Assembly (NCBI RefSeq): GCF_022814725.1
Contig: NZ_CP093442.1
Span: 3,038,001-3,102,000 of the forward strand
Direction of reading: 5' to 3'
Length of the DNA: 64,000 bases
Source: Bdellovibrio reynosensis
GTDB taxonomy: Bacteria > Bdellovibrionota > Bdellovibrionia > Bdellovibrionales > Bdellovibrionaceae
In this document: positions 9,261 through 16,888 of the stretch, in pieces
Layout: each line of letters opens with the position of its first letter
Numbering within the stretch: position 1 is the stretch's first letter
Notes under the pieces: model-generated
What the model saw: the letters and a program-made list of their open reading frames with translations, nothing else
Told to the model about the DNA's origin: nothing
Database searches by the model: none
Made by a program: the position numbers and the translations under genes

Positions 9261-9296
9261 ACGAAGGGATTGATGAAAACAACCCAATCCCTTCGT
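9261..9296 (-). promoter_or_regulatory. Perfect 12-bp inverted repeat upstream of pfkA
   Basis: Arms ACGAAGGGATTG (9261-9272) and CAATCCCTTCGT (9285-9296) are exact complements around a 12-nt spacer. The element ends 14 nt before the pfkA ATG. It has no U-run on either strand, so it is not a normal terminator. It could be an operator or a leader hairpin controlling translation. Confidence 0.6.
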
Positions 9297-9301
9297 TGTA
9301 C

Positions 9302-9356
9302 GGAACTTGTCCTCGCTCCGACGTGGCGCTGCCACGCCTGCGCTGCGGGAAGTTCC
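9302..9356. repeat. REP-like nested stem-loop
   Basis: Outer arms GGAACTT (9302-9308) and AAGTTCC (9350-9356) enclose an inner perfect hairpin CGTGGC-GCT-GCCACG (9322-9336) in a GC-rich context unlike the surrounding AT-rich DNA. It looks like a palindromic intergenic unit. No second copy was found in this window. Confidence 0.5.
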
Positions 9357-9475
9357 TACGCCTCGGGCTTAGATTGTTTTGATCAATCCTGTTTTGCGGG
9401 GGTTTCTTTTTATTGGGGAGAGGCTTTGGTTGTCGGGCGATCTGAAAATTTCAGGTCGATCATTCCTGGATTTTG

Positions 9476-9505
9476 ACTTCCGCATCGGTAGCTCGTTATG
9501 TCAAA
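9476..9505 (+). repeat. ACTTCCGCATCGG repeat, copy 1
   Basis: Reads ACTTCCGCATCGGTAGCTCG followed by TTATGTCAAA. It is identical over all 30 bases to copy 2. Flanks differ, so the repeat itself is the conserved unit. Confidence 0.8.
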
Positions 9506-9734
9506 CTCGGCCATGCAGTCTTCAGGCTTACTATCCTGCAGAAATAAAGTTGGTTGATACAGAATAAATCTAGGATCGCAGGATTTATTATCCGAAGGAT
9601 GTGTGCTTATGCATGCGCCCTTGCATCTAACTTCAATATTCGAAAGTTGGGAAACAGTCCTCCAAATTCAATGAACTTTTACTGTGATAAAAGTGACCGA
9701 GTGAGCAGGGACACTTGGGTTGCTTTTTACTTTC

Positions 9735-9764
9735 ACTTCCGCATCGGTAGCTCGTTATGTCAAA
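9735..9764 (+). repeat. ACTTCCGCATCGG repeat, copy 2
   Basis: Identical to copy 1 over 30 bases, starting 259 bp downstream in the same orientation. Confidence 0.8.
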
Positions 9765-9879
9765 AAGTCGGTTCAGAAATTTGGATTAACAGACCTCTTG
9801 TTAGCGCAGGTATGAGCCCTCGGTAAAAAATCAGAATTGAAATCACCAAGTCTTTGAGCAACTGGTGTTTGTTATAGTT

Positions 9880-9908
9880 ACTTCCGCATCGGTAGCTTAC
9901 GGTGTCAA
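9880..9908 (+). repeat. ACTTCCGCATCGG repeat, copy 3
   Basis: The first 18 bases match copies 1 and 2 exactly; the middle reads TTACGG instead of CTCGTTAT, and the end GTCAA is kept. It lies 145 bp after copy 2. Confidence 0.75.
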
Positions 9909-10015
9909 GGCAACCGCTAAGCCTTAGATAGATGGACGTGCAAGGCGGGCCGTCTGTTAGAGTTTCCAGCAGATCTTGTGCGGACCAAGGAAAAATTAAG
10001 TTAAAATAAAAAGTT

Positions 10016-10043
10016 ATTTCCGCTTCGGTTGCTCATGAAGTCA
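10016..10043 (+). repeat. ACTTCCGCATCGG repeat, copy 4 (diverged)
   Basis: Reads ATTTCCGCTTCGGTTGCTCA then TGAAGTCA. It keeps TTCCGC-TCGGT-GCTC with scattered changes. It lies 136 bp after copy 3 and about 225 bp before the HNH start codon. Confidence 0.6.
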
Positions 10044-10268
10044 TATCTAAATTGTCATTCGTGATTTTATTGACGGGATTTTTGTGTCTCTAAATTTCGC
10101 TCTGATTGGTTTGTTTGGCTTGAATCTTTTAAAACCTGTTTTTGACGAAGATCTGATTGTAATGGCCTGATTAAGCTATTTAAAGCGATGTTATTAATTT
10201 CCCTGTACCTTCTGGAAAATGTGCTCCAAAAAACCTGTGGTATACAGTCATTATTCCCAGGAGTTTTT

Positions 10269-11267
10269 ATGAATTCACTTTCTCGATTCACAAATGATGA
10301 GCTTGAATTTCGTCTTAAAGACCTCGTGCAAAAAGAGCGCAAACTTTTGCATGTTATTTTGGAACATATTCGCGAAATTGATTCGCGAAAACTTTATTTG
10401 GAAAAAGCTTACCCTTCGATTTTTGAGTACCTTACTAAGGAGCTTGGATATTCCGCAGCTGCGGCTATGCGACGACTTGAAGCAGCGCGACTTCTACGTG
10501 ATGTTCCTGAAGTGGCCGAACGAATTCAAGAAGGATCTTTAAATCTTTCCCAAATTGGCGAAATTTCTAGAGCAATTAAAGAAAAAGAGAAAGTCAGCGG
10601 TAATAGAATTACTCCTATGCAAAAGCACGAATTAGTTTCGGTTGTTTCTGGTAAAACTACTCAAGAAACTCAACATGAGCTTTCGCAAATTTTGGATTTA
10701 CCTTTAAAGGAATTCGAAACTAAAAAAGTTCAAAAGGATGAATCTGTACGGTTGGAACTGACGCTTTCAAAAGAACAGTTCGAAAAACTTATTAGCTGTA
10801 AAGACCTAGCTGCACCTATTCTTTTACAAGGTAACGGGGGCGTTTCATTGTCGGAAGTGATTGAGTTTTTGGCTGACAGTTATTTGGATGAAAAGTTTAA
10901 AAAGGTTACGAAATTTCAAAGCAATAGCACGCAGTCACGTAACTCTAAAATAAAGAACACATCGCTTAAGCCCAAGATCGAAATTCTCAATACTAACAGA
11001 GGTTCAATAATCACTTCCGATGCGGAAGTGGAGAATAAATCGGTGACACCAAAAACTCGCCGAGAGGTTTTGGTACGAGACAAATGTTGCCAATATATTG
11101 ATTTAAAGACTGGTAATCAGTGTCGCACTACTTTTGCTTTGCAGGTCGATCATAAAACTTCAAAATGGGCCAGTGGTAGAAACACATTAGGAAATTTGCA
11201 AATTCTCTGCGCACAACATAATAGAAGCAAATACAGAAGAGAGGCAGGACTTAGTTTCCACTCTTAG
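10269..11267 (+). CDS. DUF222-like HNH endonuclease-domain protein
   Basis: A 332-residue protein. The helical N-terminal part (about 1-150), with LEKAYPSIFEYLTKELGYS and AAAAMRRLEAARLL, resembles the DUF222 type that precedes HNH domains. The C-terminal 70 residues carry the HNH fold: a Cys pair around DKCCQY and NQC, the QVDHKTS core with the catalytic His, and NLQILCAQHNRSK with the last His/Asn. The basic residues around KTRREVLVRDK fit DNA binding. ATG 10269 was chosen for the AGGAG 5 nt upstream. Several paralogues of this type are known in predatory bacteria, but their role (defence, recombination, selfish element) is unclear. Downstream lies a tetranucleotide repeat; upstream lie four short repeats, a 14-bp part of which recurs inside this gene. 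Confidence 0.85.
   Translation: MNSLSRFTNDELEFRLKDLVQKERKLLHVILEHIREIDSRKLYLEKAYPSIFEYLTKELGYSAAAAMRRLEAARLLRDVPEVAERIQEGSLNLSQIGEISRAIKEKEKVSGNRITPMQKHELVSVVSGKTTQETQHELSQILDLPLKEFETKKVQKDESVRLELTLSKEQFEKLISCKDLAAPILLQGNGGVSLSEVIEFLADSYLDEKFKKVTKFQSNSTQSRNSKIKNTSLKPKIEILNTNRGSIITSDAEVENKSVTPKTRREVLVRDKCCQYIDLKTGNQCRTTFALQVDHKTSKWASGRNTLGNLQILCAQHNRSKYRREAGLSFHS
11012..11030 (+). repeat. Palindrome inside the HNH gene sharing 14 bp with the upstream repeats
   Basis: CACTTCCG (11012-11019) and CGGAAGTG (11023-11030) form perfect 8-bp arms around ATG. Its reverse complement begins CACTTCCGCATCGG, identical to the core of repeat copy 2. It lies in the linker between the helical domain and the HNH domain. 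Confidence 0.6.
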
Positions 11268-11398
11268 TTCCCGGGAAAGAGATTTCCATGGCAGTATTGT
11301 TGGCTTTTTTCCGGTGAATTGAAAAGATTTGTTGGCTGCATGCAAGAAAAGACACTCAAAACTTCTTTGCTGAAATAGCCAAATATGCAGGTGGATTA

Positions 11399-11432
<34 letters not shown>

Positions 11433-11443
11433 GGGTTCAAAAT

Positions 11444-11471
11444 AAAAAAGGCGTTCTTGCGAACGCCTTTT
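11444..11471. terminator. Bidirectional intrinsic terminator between the HNH gene and HU
   Basis: Stem GGCGTTC (11450-11456), loop TTGC, stem GAACGCC (11461-11467), with an A-tract on one side and TTTT on the other. It ends HU transcription on the - strand and can also stop read-through from the HNH gene. Confidence 0.85.
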
Positions 11472-11496
11472 AAGTTAGCATCGTTTTTAAGAACGA

Positions 11497-11769
11497 TTAC
11501 TTAACCATTGATTTGAATTCTGCGCCAGCGCGGAATTTTGGAGCCCAAGAAGCTGGGATTTTGATTGCTTTACCAGTTTGTGGGTTGCGACCAGTGCGAG
11601 CTTTGCGTTTAGCTTTTGTGAAAGTACCGAAGCCTACCAATTTAACATCGTCGCCTTTTTTAACTGCTTTTTTGATGTTTTCTACAGCGCAATCCAAGAT
11701 TGATTCAGCTTGAGCTTTAGAAACTTTAGTTTCAGTAGCGATTTTTTCGATAAGTTGTGCTTTGTTCAT
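11497..11769 (-). CDS. hup: DNA-binding protein HU
   Basis: A 90-residue histone-like nucleoid protein that bends and compacts DNA as a dimer. It starts MNKAQLIEKIATETKVSKAQ; the DNA-binding arm carries the family signature VGFGTFTKAKRKARTGRNPQ with the intercalating Pro in the NPQTG turn. AGGAG lies 5 nt before the ATG at 11769, so the longer open frame to 11859 is not used. A clear terminator follows 25 nt after the stop. The length and all core residues are standard. Confidence 0.97.
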   Translation of the reverse strand: MNKAQLIEKIATETKVSKAQAESILDCAVENIKKAVKKGDDVKLVGFGTFTKAKRKARTGRNPQTGKAIKIPASWAPKFRAGAEFKSMVK

Positions 11770-11916
11770 TGTTAACTCCTGTTTTAGACACATATATGTG
11801 TCCGTCGTTGTATAAATAAATCTTGCTGATAACTCTTCGTCATCCAATGACCGGATCATGAAAAGCCAAAATCAGAAGTTCGTCAATAGTAAAATGTGAA
11901 AGGCGCTCGGGCAAAG

Positions 11917-11940
11917 CGGTTCAGCTACGCGAGTGAACCG
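11917..11940. repeat. Short inverted repeat between HU and yacG
   Basis: CGGTTCA (11917-11923) pairs with TGAACCG (11934-11940) around a 10-nt loop. It has no U-run. It could help terminate yacG transcripts or be a small intergenic palindrome. Confidence 0.4.
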
Positions 11941-11953
11941 AAGTGCAGACTAG

Positions 11954-12187
11954 TTAGTGAGCATCTTCTGAATGATCGTCCGATGGCTCATGATAGTCAT
12001 CATCTATACTTAAAGAATCACTTGAAGAAGGTTTCACAGGAATTTTGTATCCTTCGCTGGCCCACTCACCAAGATCAATAAGTTTGCAGCGTTCGGAACA
12101 GAACGGACGATAAGGATTTTCTGGTGTGTACAAAGCCAAACGCCCGCACTGCGGGCATTTGACCTGTTTAGCTTTTGTATCGGTCAT
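11954..12187 (-). CDS. yacG: YacG-type zinc-finger protein (DNA gyrase inhibitor family)
   Basis: A 77-residue protein with the YacG zinc site: CPQCG near residue 11 and [17 protein letters not shown] around 29-45, giving four Cys in the C-x2-C, C-x3-C arrangement that is typical. The family binds GyrB and can inhibit gyrase in Escherichia coli. The C-terminus is acidic and disordered ([16 protein letters not shown]). It has no obvious operon partner. Confidence 0.9.
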   Translation of the reverse strand: MTDTKAKQVKCPQCGRLALYTPENPYRPFCSERCKLIDLGEWASEGYKIPVKPSSSDSLSIDDDYHEPSDDHSEDAH

Positions 12188-12261
12188 AATTTTTAGATCT
12201 AATCTTGAACTTTTAACCAGTGCAAGAAAATAGTCCGATGAGACGTCGGCGTGTAACAGTC

Positions 12262-12936
12262 TTAGTAACGAACTAAATTACCTGAACCAATCAAGCGTTG
12301 AGTAGGGTCTGATGTATGCGCCCACCACAACTTAAACGGCACTGTAGTTTGATTTAAGTTCGAGTTTACGATTTGTAAAGTAAGTCGACCCAAGCCGTAC
12401 TGAACTTCAATACTCGCTGAGTTACAGTCGGAAATATTGCTGCCCACACCAGTCATGTTTGCACCGTTATAACGATATGTAGGCCATGTCCCAAATAATG
12501 TTCCATAGTTCACGTACATATTCAGTGGCGCTTGGATCGCAATATTTACTGTGACTTGAGCGGGAGTCACCTGCTTCGGAGCACAATAGTTACTATTATT
12601 GATGTTACCAGCAATATTGATCTGGAAGTTGTTCGCGCCCCAGTTACCGCAATCATAATAACCAGTAGAGTTATTCTCGCGGCACACATCAAGACCGTAC
12701 TCAAGGAAGTTTCTGATGCCCGAAGAATCACCTCTTGAATAGCTACTAACTTTATATCTGAATGCAGTACTTGCTGAGCCGTTAACACCGACTACGCAAG
12801 ATGTTCCATTCCATACTGAACCAGCAGCACAAACAGGAACTTGAACGACGTTAGTTCCGCCGCCACCGCCCTTATCACAACCAGTAACTAAGAAGGCTGA
12901 ATAAATCGCCATCAAAGATACAAAAAGCTTTTTCAT
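12262..12936 (-). CDS. Secreted lipoprotein, function unknown
   Basis: A 224-residue protein starting at the ATG at 12936, preceded by AGAGAGG. The signal peptide ends in the lipobox VTGC, so the mature N-terminal Cys is probably lipidated; GGGGG follows as a flexible tether. [18 protein letters not shown] is a small Cys-bounded motif often seen after lipoprotein tethers in this bacterial group. Several further Cys (CREN, YDCGNWG, NYCAPK, SDCNS) could form disulfides. The rest is beta-rich with many Asn and Thr. I recognise no family. It stands alone. Confidence 0.8.
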   Translation of the reverse strand: MKKLFVSLMAIYSAFLVTGCDKGGGGGTNVVQVPVCAAGSVWNGTSCVVGVNGSASTAFRYKVSSYSRGDSSGIRNFLEYGLDVCRENNSTGYYDCGNWGANNFQINIAGNINNSNYCAPKQVTPAQVTVNIAIQAPLNMYVNYGTLFGTWPTYRYNGANMTGVGSNISDCNSASIEVQYGLGRLTLQIVNSNLNQTTVPFKLWWAHTSDPTQRLIGSGNLVRY

Positions 12937-13250
12937 GACAGACCTCTCTTTAAAAAATTCTTCATCACTGACAGTGCAATTCACGAGCTGTGCCACGGGA
13001 ATAGGAGGGCCAACTCGAATAGGTCAGAGCTAAAAGCTTTTATGATGTTTAAAAATTTCAAAGAGGGGCCAATTTGTGTCACTGGTGAGCACTCCGGCTT
13101 CGCCGGAATAGTTTCTGAAGTTGAGGGCGCTTTTAGAAAAGTGCTGGGTGTCTCATTATGAGACGCGGATTTTGTTACATCTTTTATATTGATTTCAGGG
13201 GCCGTTAAGATTCCCCCGAGGAGGCCGATACTTGGGTATATTGAGCCCCT
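12937..13250. other. Intergenic stretch with two small palindromes
   Basis: No convincing gene. It contains the hairpin TCCGGC-TTC-GCCGGA (about 13095-13109) and the inverted repeat GTCTCA-TTA-TGAGAC (13150-13164), which could be an operator. A - strand open frame of about 90 codons crosses the region but has no ribosome site and no protein-like pattern. GAGGAGG at 13218-13224 is too far from the next ATG to be its ribosome site. Confidence 0.5.
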
Positions 13251-13391
13251 ATGCAAAAGAAAAAAGCTTTTCCATTCATATTAGCCGGTGTTTTACTTCT
13301 ACTTCTTGTAGGTATGGTGCAATCTCAAAAAGCACTTTTAAAAAGCAAACCCGCATTAGCCAAAGTTTCTAGTCGCCAGAATCAGAACTAG
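13251..13391 (+). CDS. Possible 46-residue single-span membrane peptide
   Basis: The frame encodes a short basic start (MQKKKAF), one hydrophobic helix (PFILAGVLLLLLVGMVQ) and a basic, soluble tail ending SSRQNQN. The charge pattern is what a real small membrane protein shows (N-terminal Lys, then a span). An in-frame stop just upstream fixes the start. There is no good ribosome site at normal distance, so translation is uncertain. The end overlaps the convergent lgt stop by 4 nt. Confidence 0.4.
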   Translation: MQKKKAFPFILAGVLLLLLVGMVQSQKALLKSKPALAKVSSRQNQN

Positions 13392-14224
13392 TTTTGTCGT
13401 GGCTTGGCTAATAATAGATACCAGCCATAGATAAAGATGACAGCGCTGATCCACGACGAAACGGAAATACCGAATTCAGGACCGCGAAAATCATCACGCA
13501 AAGATTCCACAATAAAACGACCCAGAGAATGAAGGATCATCCACAGATAAAAAAGACTGCCTGATTTCTTAAATATCTTTGGCTGGCCACTTTCACGAAC
13601 GCCCTTTTCAATCCCCAATAAAATAAATAATACACCTAGTTCCCATAAAGCTGCGTAGGCTTGGGTAGGGTGTCTTCCGGAAATAGCCCAAGGCAGCTCG
13701 CAGTATTTTCCAAAACAACAACCTGCAAGTAGGCACGCCAATCTTCCGGCGGCATAAGAAAAGCATAGAAGGGGCGCAAGCATATCTAAATAAGTTGGCA
13801 AGCGATGGGAATCTTTTTTTCGTAAGAATAAATATCCACAAAGACCCGCTAACAAAGCTCCGCCATAAAAAACAAAACCACCATTCCAGAATTCAAAAAT
13901 TCGCCACATAGATTCGCGGTAGTAAGCAATGTCCTCATACAACACATGAAACAAGCGTCCACCGATAAAACCAGTAACCATGATCAGAAGACCAAGGTCG
14001 AGGGTGAGTTTTTTAGAAAGATCGTAAGCAAAAGCTCTGCGCGTGGACCAATAAAGACAGATACAAATCGTAAGACTGATCACTAGATAGTACGTCGGAA
14101 TATTTAAAGTTGGACCCAGTGGAATTAAGGGATACAAATCGAAGCCTCCATTTATACCGACTATTGACTTAATTTTCTTTGGTTTTCCTAAATATTCAAC
14201 ACGATTCTGGTCAACAACTGACAA
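13388..14224 (-). CDS. lgt: Prolipoprotein diacylglyceryl transferase
   Basis: A 278-residue inner-membrane enzyme that transfers diacylglyceryl to the lipobox Cys, the first step of lipoprotein maturation. About seven hydrophobic spans. Family residues: GGRLFHVLYE (signature Arg/His region), FWNGGFVFYGG with the essential Asn-Gly, AAGRLACLLAGCCFGK with the conserved Arg, and SGRHPTQAYAA. The N-terminal 25 residues before the first span are longer than usual, and no ribosome site is clear. There is no other in-frame start nearby, so the true start is uncertain. It is divergent from the cNMP-domain gene, with only 20 bp between the starts. Many lipoproteins in this window depend on it. Confidence 0.93.
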   Translation of the reverse strand: MSVVDQNRVEYLGKPKKIKSIVGINGGFDLYPLIPLGPTLNIPTYYLVISLTICICLYWSTRRAFAYDLSKKLTLDLGLLIMVTGFIGGRLFHVLYEDIAYYRESMWRIFEFWNGGFVFYGGALLAGLCGYLFLRKKDSHRLPTYLDMLAPLLCFSYAAGRLACLLAGCCFGKYCELPWAISGRHPTQAYAALWELGVLFILLGIEKGVRESGQPKIFKKSGSLFYLWMILHSLGRFIVESLRDDFRGPEFGISVSSWISAVIFIYGWYLLLAKPRQN

Positions 14225-14244
14225 CTAATTACATAATTAAATCC

Positions 14245-15675
14245 ATGAGAATGCATCCTGCTGAAATCGCCAAGGAAATACGCCAGTTTTCCTTCTTTAA
14301 ATCATTTAGTGAAGATCTGCTTTTGCAGACTGCCACGATGATTCATACAGAGTCCTTTGCTGTAGGCAGTTTCGTTCTTCAAGAAGGCAAGAAGAATAAC
14401 TCTTTATTCTTCCTGCGTTCTGGAAAAGTCGAAGTTTCATTATCTGGCGAAGTGATTGCGACATTAGAAACTCCAGGGGAAGTATTTGGTGAGATGAGTG
14501 TTATCACGGCCAATCTGACTTCCACCACAGTGAAGGCGCTTTCCCCGGTTGAATGTTACATCATAAAAACGGAAGACTTTGCCCACGTTCATCCTAAAGA
14601 CAAAGATCGTTTTCAAGCTTTACTATTTCAAATCTATTGCTTCATCTTGACTGAACGCCTAATGCGTACAAATGAAAAGGCCAGGCTCTTTGAAATCCTC
14701 AATCGCGAACTTCATGAAGCACAAAGTGCCATTGAAAAAAGCGGCGGCGGAAAAGTCCTTTTAGTAGAGCCAGATAAAAAGCAGCAGCTTCCAATTCGCA
14801 TGGCCTTAGGTGGAACCGGAGTTCAACTGGATATCGCCAGTGACTCTGCCATGGGGAATGCCTTTTTAGCAGAAAACACTTACGACATTGTTCTGTGTGA
14901 AGAAGCTTGCGTTGATGTTCTAAAGGAAGTCCAAGATAAAAAATCCTCTCCCTTCCCGGTTCTTCTGACAAGCAAAGACGTTCAAGGCAATCTAAAAATC
15001 CTAGAGCACAATCGATTCGTAAATCATATTATTTCCCGCGATGCGGAAGATAAGAACGCCACCATTCGTTACGTGCTGACGGCATTAAGTAAACTTTTGA
15101 ATAAAGACCTATTCGGAGTAGAAAAATATCTTACTTGGGGAGTCGACGTGCAAAGCCGCACTGTCACTCACTCCGCACAAAGAGAATCTTTGCGTGAAGA
15201 TATTTTCGCTTACTTTAAAAAGATGGGAATTCGCAGCACCGTTTTAGACCGTGTGAACACGGTGGTTGAAGAAATGCTGATGAATGCGATCTATGATGCA
15301 CCAGTGGATTCTCAAGGAAAGTCCTTGTTTAACCATATTTCCCGTAAAGAAGAAATTCAGCTAGATACTCACCAACAATCAGTGCTTCGTTATGGCAGCG
15401 ACGGAGTTATGTTGGCGGTTTCCGTAAAAGATCCATTTGGTTCATTAACCAAAGACATCATTATTGATTATCTAATGAGCTGTTATGGTGGCCAAGCCGG
15501 CAGTCTAAACACCAACAAGGGTGGGGCAGGCCGTGGTCTGCATCAGATCATCGAAAACGCGGACCTTACTGTATTCAATGTGAAAAAAGGTGTTCGCACT
15601 GAAGTGATCTGTCTATTTAACGTCGACGGCCAGAAGCGCGAAGCCCAGCCGTCATTCCATTATTTCTTCGTATAA
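14245..15675 (+). CDS. cNMP-binding / receiver-like / HATPase three-part regulator
   Basis: A 476-residue soluble protein with an unusual order. Residues about 10-125 form a cyclic-nucleotide-binding beta-roll (FAVGSFVLQEGKKNNSLFFL, GEVFGEMSVI). About 165-280 is a receiver-like fold (KVLLVEPDKKQQ ... YDIVLCEEACVD) in which the phospho-Asp position reads Glu, so it is probably not phosphorylated. About 320-476 is an anti-sigma-type HATPase fold with the N-box VVEEMLMNAIYDAP and the lid-like KGGAGRGLHQII. There is no His box, so it is not a classical kinase. Start ATG at 14245; an ATG 6 nt later is possible, and neither has a strong ribosome site. It probably senses a nucleotide and binds a partner protein. 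Confidence 0.85.
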   Translation: MRMHPAEIAKEIRQFSFFKSFSEDLLLQTATMIHTESFAVGSFVLQEGKKNNSLFFLRSGKVEVSLSGEVIATLETPGEVFGEMSVITANLTSTTVKALSPVECYIIKTEDFAHVHPKDKDRFQALLFQIYCFILTERLMRTNEKARLFEILNRELHEAQSAIEKSGGGKVLLVEPDKKQQLPIRMALGGTGVQLDIASDSAMGNAFLAENTYDIVLCEEACVDVLKEVQDKKSSPFPVLLTSKDVQGNLKILEHNRFVNHIISRDAEDKNATIRYVLTALSKLLNKDLFGVEKYLTWGVDVQSRTVTHSAQRESLREDIFAYFKKMGIRSTVLDRVNTVVEEMLMNAIYDAPVDSQGKSLFNHISRKEEIQLDTHQQSVLRYGSDGVMLAVSVKDPFGSLTKDIIIDYLMSCYGGQAGSLNTNKGGAGRGLHQIIENADLTVFNVKKGVRTEVICLFNVDGQKREAQPSFHYFFV

Positions 15676-15678
15676 AAA

Positions 15679-16749
15679 TTAATCTTCGTGGTAGTGATCG
15701 CCAAGGTATGCAACAAGTTGCAGTTCCAATTTTTGATTTAACTGATCATTTTCACCTTGGTTTGTCTGTACTTCGTAGGAGTAGTTAAATCTCACAACAC
15801 TAGAATGTCCCGTACGATAAATCATGGACGGAGTCAGTGCATAGTTCAGGTTTTCCTTTTTAGACAAATCTGCTTCTGTGCGGCTCAGCTCAGTGAATAG
15901 ATCTACACGGAAACCTGCTGACCATTTTTCATTAAGTGATTGTTCCGCATAAACATATGTTCCAAGTTCTTCGGTTGCTGAGGCGCCTGGCGCACTTAGG
16001 TTGCGATACAGAAGTTCTGATTTAATTAAAGACTGGGGCTTTTCGACTTCACCATTTACCTTCGTAAAATCAAAACCATAAATTTGTGTCTGAATACCTT
16101 GCGCATCGGTACGTCCTACATAAGTTGCGCCGAATTTAATGAAACCATTTTCTGTAGCAAATAGCTGAGAAGGGTGAAGATAGTGAGTTGGAACATGGGG
16201 TCTTTCATCTGCCTCTTCTTCTCCTGATTCTTCGTGCGTATGGCCAAAGTGATAACCGTTTGAAACGCCAATAGTGAAGGTAAATCTATTCTTTCCAGCA
16301 GGATGCAAGAAACTATATTCAAAACCAGTATCGTTTAAACCTTCTTCACTAAAAAAATCATTGTGCACCTTCGGAGCTGAGGTAAAGAACCAATCGTGCG
16401 GATGGGTATTATTTAAGCCCCCAACATCTAATAGGAATTTACCAATTTTAAATTTTGATGACGGTATTAGATTTTTAGAAACCACATATGCTTCGTGAAG
16501 TTCCGGTTTAAAATCATCCTCATGGCCATGGGCAGTTAGGTTGATTAACCCTGAAAAATGATGATTGATTGGTCCTTGAATGACTAACTCTGCAGCCTGA
16601 ACATTAAGGGTGTTTCCGCTAGAGTTTTCAAAATCGAAGGGCAGTCTAAGATCTAAGGCGCCACGGGTCTCAAAGTGTTCATGATCCTCTTCCTGGGCAA
16701 AAGCGTTTAAGGAAAGGACTAACCAACTTAGCACTACTAGTAGTTTCAT
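15679..16749 (-). CDS. His-rich outer-membrane porin-like protein
   Basis: A 356-residue protein with an 18-residue signal peptide ending NAFA, then alternating beta strands and an ending LVAYLGDHYHED that fits an outer-membrane barrel. His clusters stand out: EEDHEHFE at the mature N-terminus, TAHGHEDDFKPELHE, NNTHPHDWF, GYHFGHTHEESGEEE and HVPTHYLHPSQ. Such clusters suggest zinc or another transition metal. It resembles barrels associated with metal uptake, but I cannot name the family. It is divergent from a RegB/RegA-like system with a 21-bp palindrome between, which may be its operator. Confidence 0.8.
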   Translation of the reverse strand: MKLLVVLSWLVLSLNAFAQEEDHEHFETRGALDLRLPFDFENSSGNTLNVQAAELVIQGPINHHFSGLINLTAHGHEDDFKPELHEAYVVSKNLIPSSKFKIGKFLLDVGGLNNTHPHDWFFTSAPKVHNDFFSEEGLNDTGFEYSFLHPAGKNRFTFTIGVSNGYHFGHTHEESGEEEADERPHVPTHYLHPSQLFATENGFIKFGATYVGRTDAQGIQTQIYGFDFTKVNGEVEKPQSLIKSELLYRNLSAPGASATEELGTYVYAEQSLNEKWSAGFRVDLFTELSRTEADLSKKENLNYALTPSMIYRTGHSSVVRFNYSYEVQTNQGENDQLNQKLELQLVAYLGDHYHED

Positions 16750-16794
16750 ATTCTAAACCTCATCATTTAAAGGCAGGTACCATTGGGCTTTTTT

Positions 16795-16815
16795 AAATGC
16801 AAGTCTTTTGCATTT
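16795..16815. promoter_or_regulatory. 21-bp palindromic operator candidate
   Basis: AAATGCAA (16795-16802), GTCTT, TTGCATTT (16808-16815): perfect 8-bp arms with a 5-bp centre. It lies 46 bp upstream of the His-rich barrel gene and 74 bp upstream of the sensor kinase gene. The size suits a dimeric regulator such as a Fur/Zur-type protein, but no match to a named box is claimed. Confidence 0.55.
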
Positions 16816-16888
16816 GCCTCATGCAGCGAAAAGTTGCCCTTGCTGATAGTCTTATTGCGGCAAGCCCTAGTCTCAGCTATGAAGGGGC

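Larger units (their letters stand above)
9297..10268. other. Non-coding stretch of about 1 kb between pfkA and the HNH gene
   Basis: No frame here has both a plausible start with ribosome site and protein-like composition. Short open frames contain the 29-bp repeat in translated form, which explains their shared FRIGSSLCQ string. The stretch holds the nested stem-loop at 9302-9356, four copies of the ACTTCCGCATCGG repeat, and the promoter and leader of the HNH gene. It may be a decayed locus, but no homologue fragments could be recognised. Confidence 0.6.

Noticed and set aside
9270-9826. Short open frames of 60-90 codons before the HNH gene
   Set aside because: They lack ribosome sites, and their shared FRIGSSLCQ string is only the translated 29-bp repeat.
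9476-10043. CRISPR array or integron attC cassette array
   Set aside because: Only four repeats with spacings of 259, 145 and 136 bp, no cas or integrase gene, and the units lack the paired attC core boxes.
10067-10342. 91-codon - strand frame overlapping the HNH start
   Set aside because: Overlaps a well-supported gene and its ribosome site on the other strand and shows no protein-like pattern.
12981-13256. 91-codon - strand frame upstream of the lipoprotein gene
   Set aside because: No ribosome site, and its predicted peptide has no coherent hydrophobic or domain pattern.
16795-16815. Assignment of the palindrome as a Zur or Fur box
   Set aside because: The symmetry fits a dimeric regulator, but the sequence does not clearly match a consensus I can vouch for.
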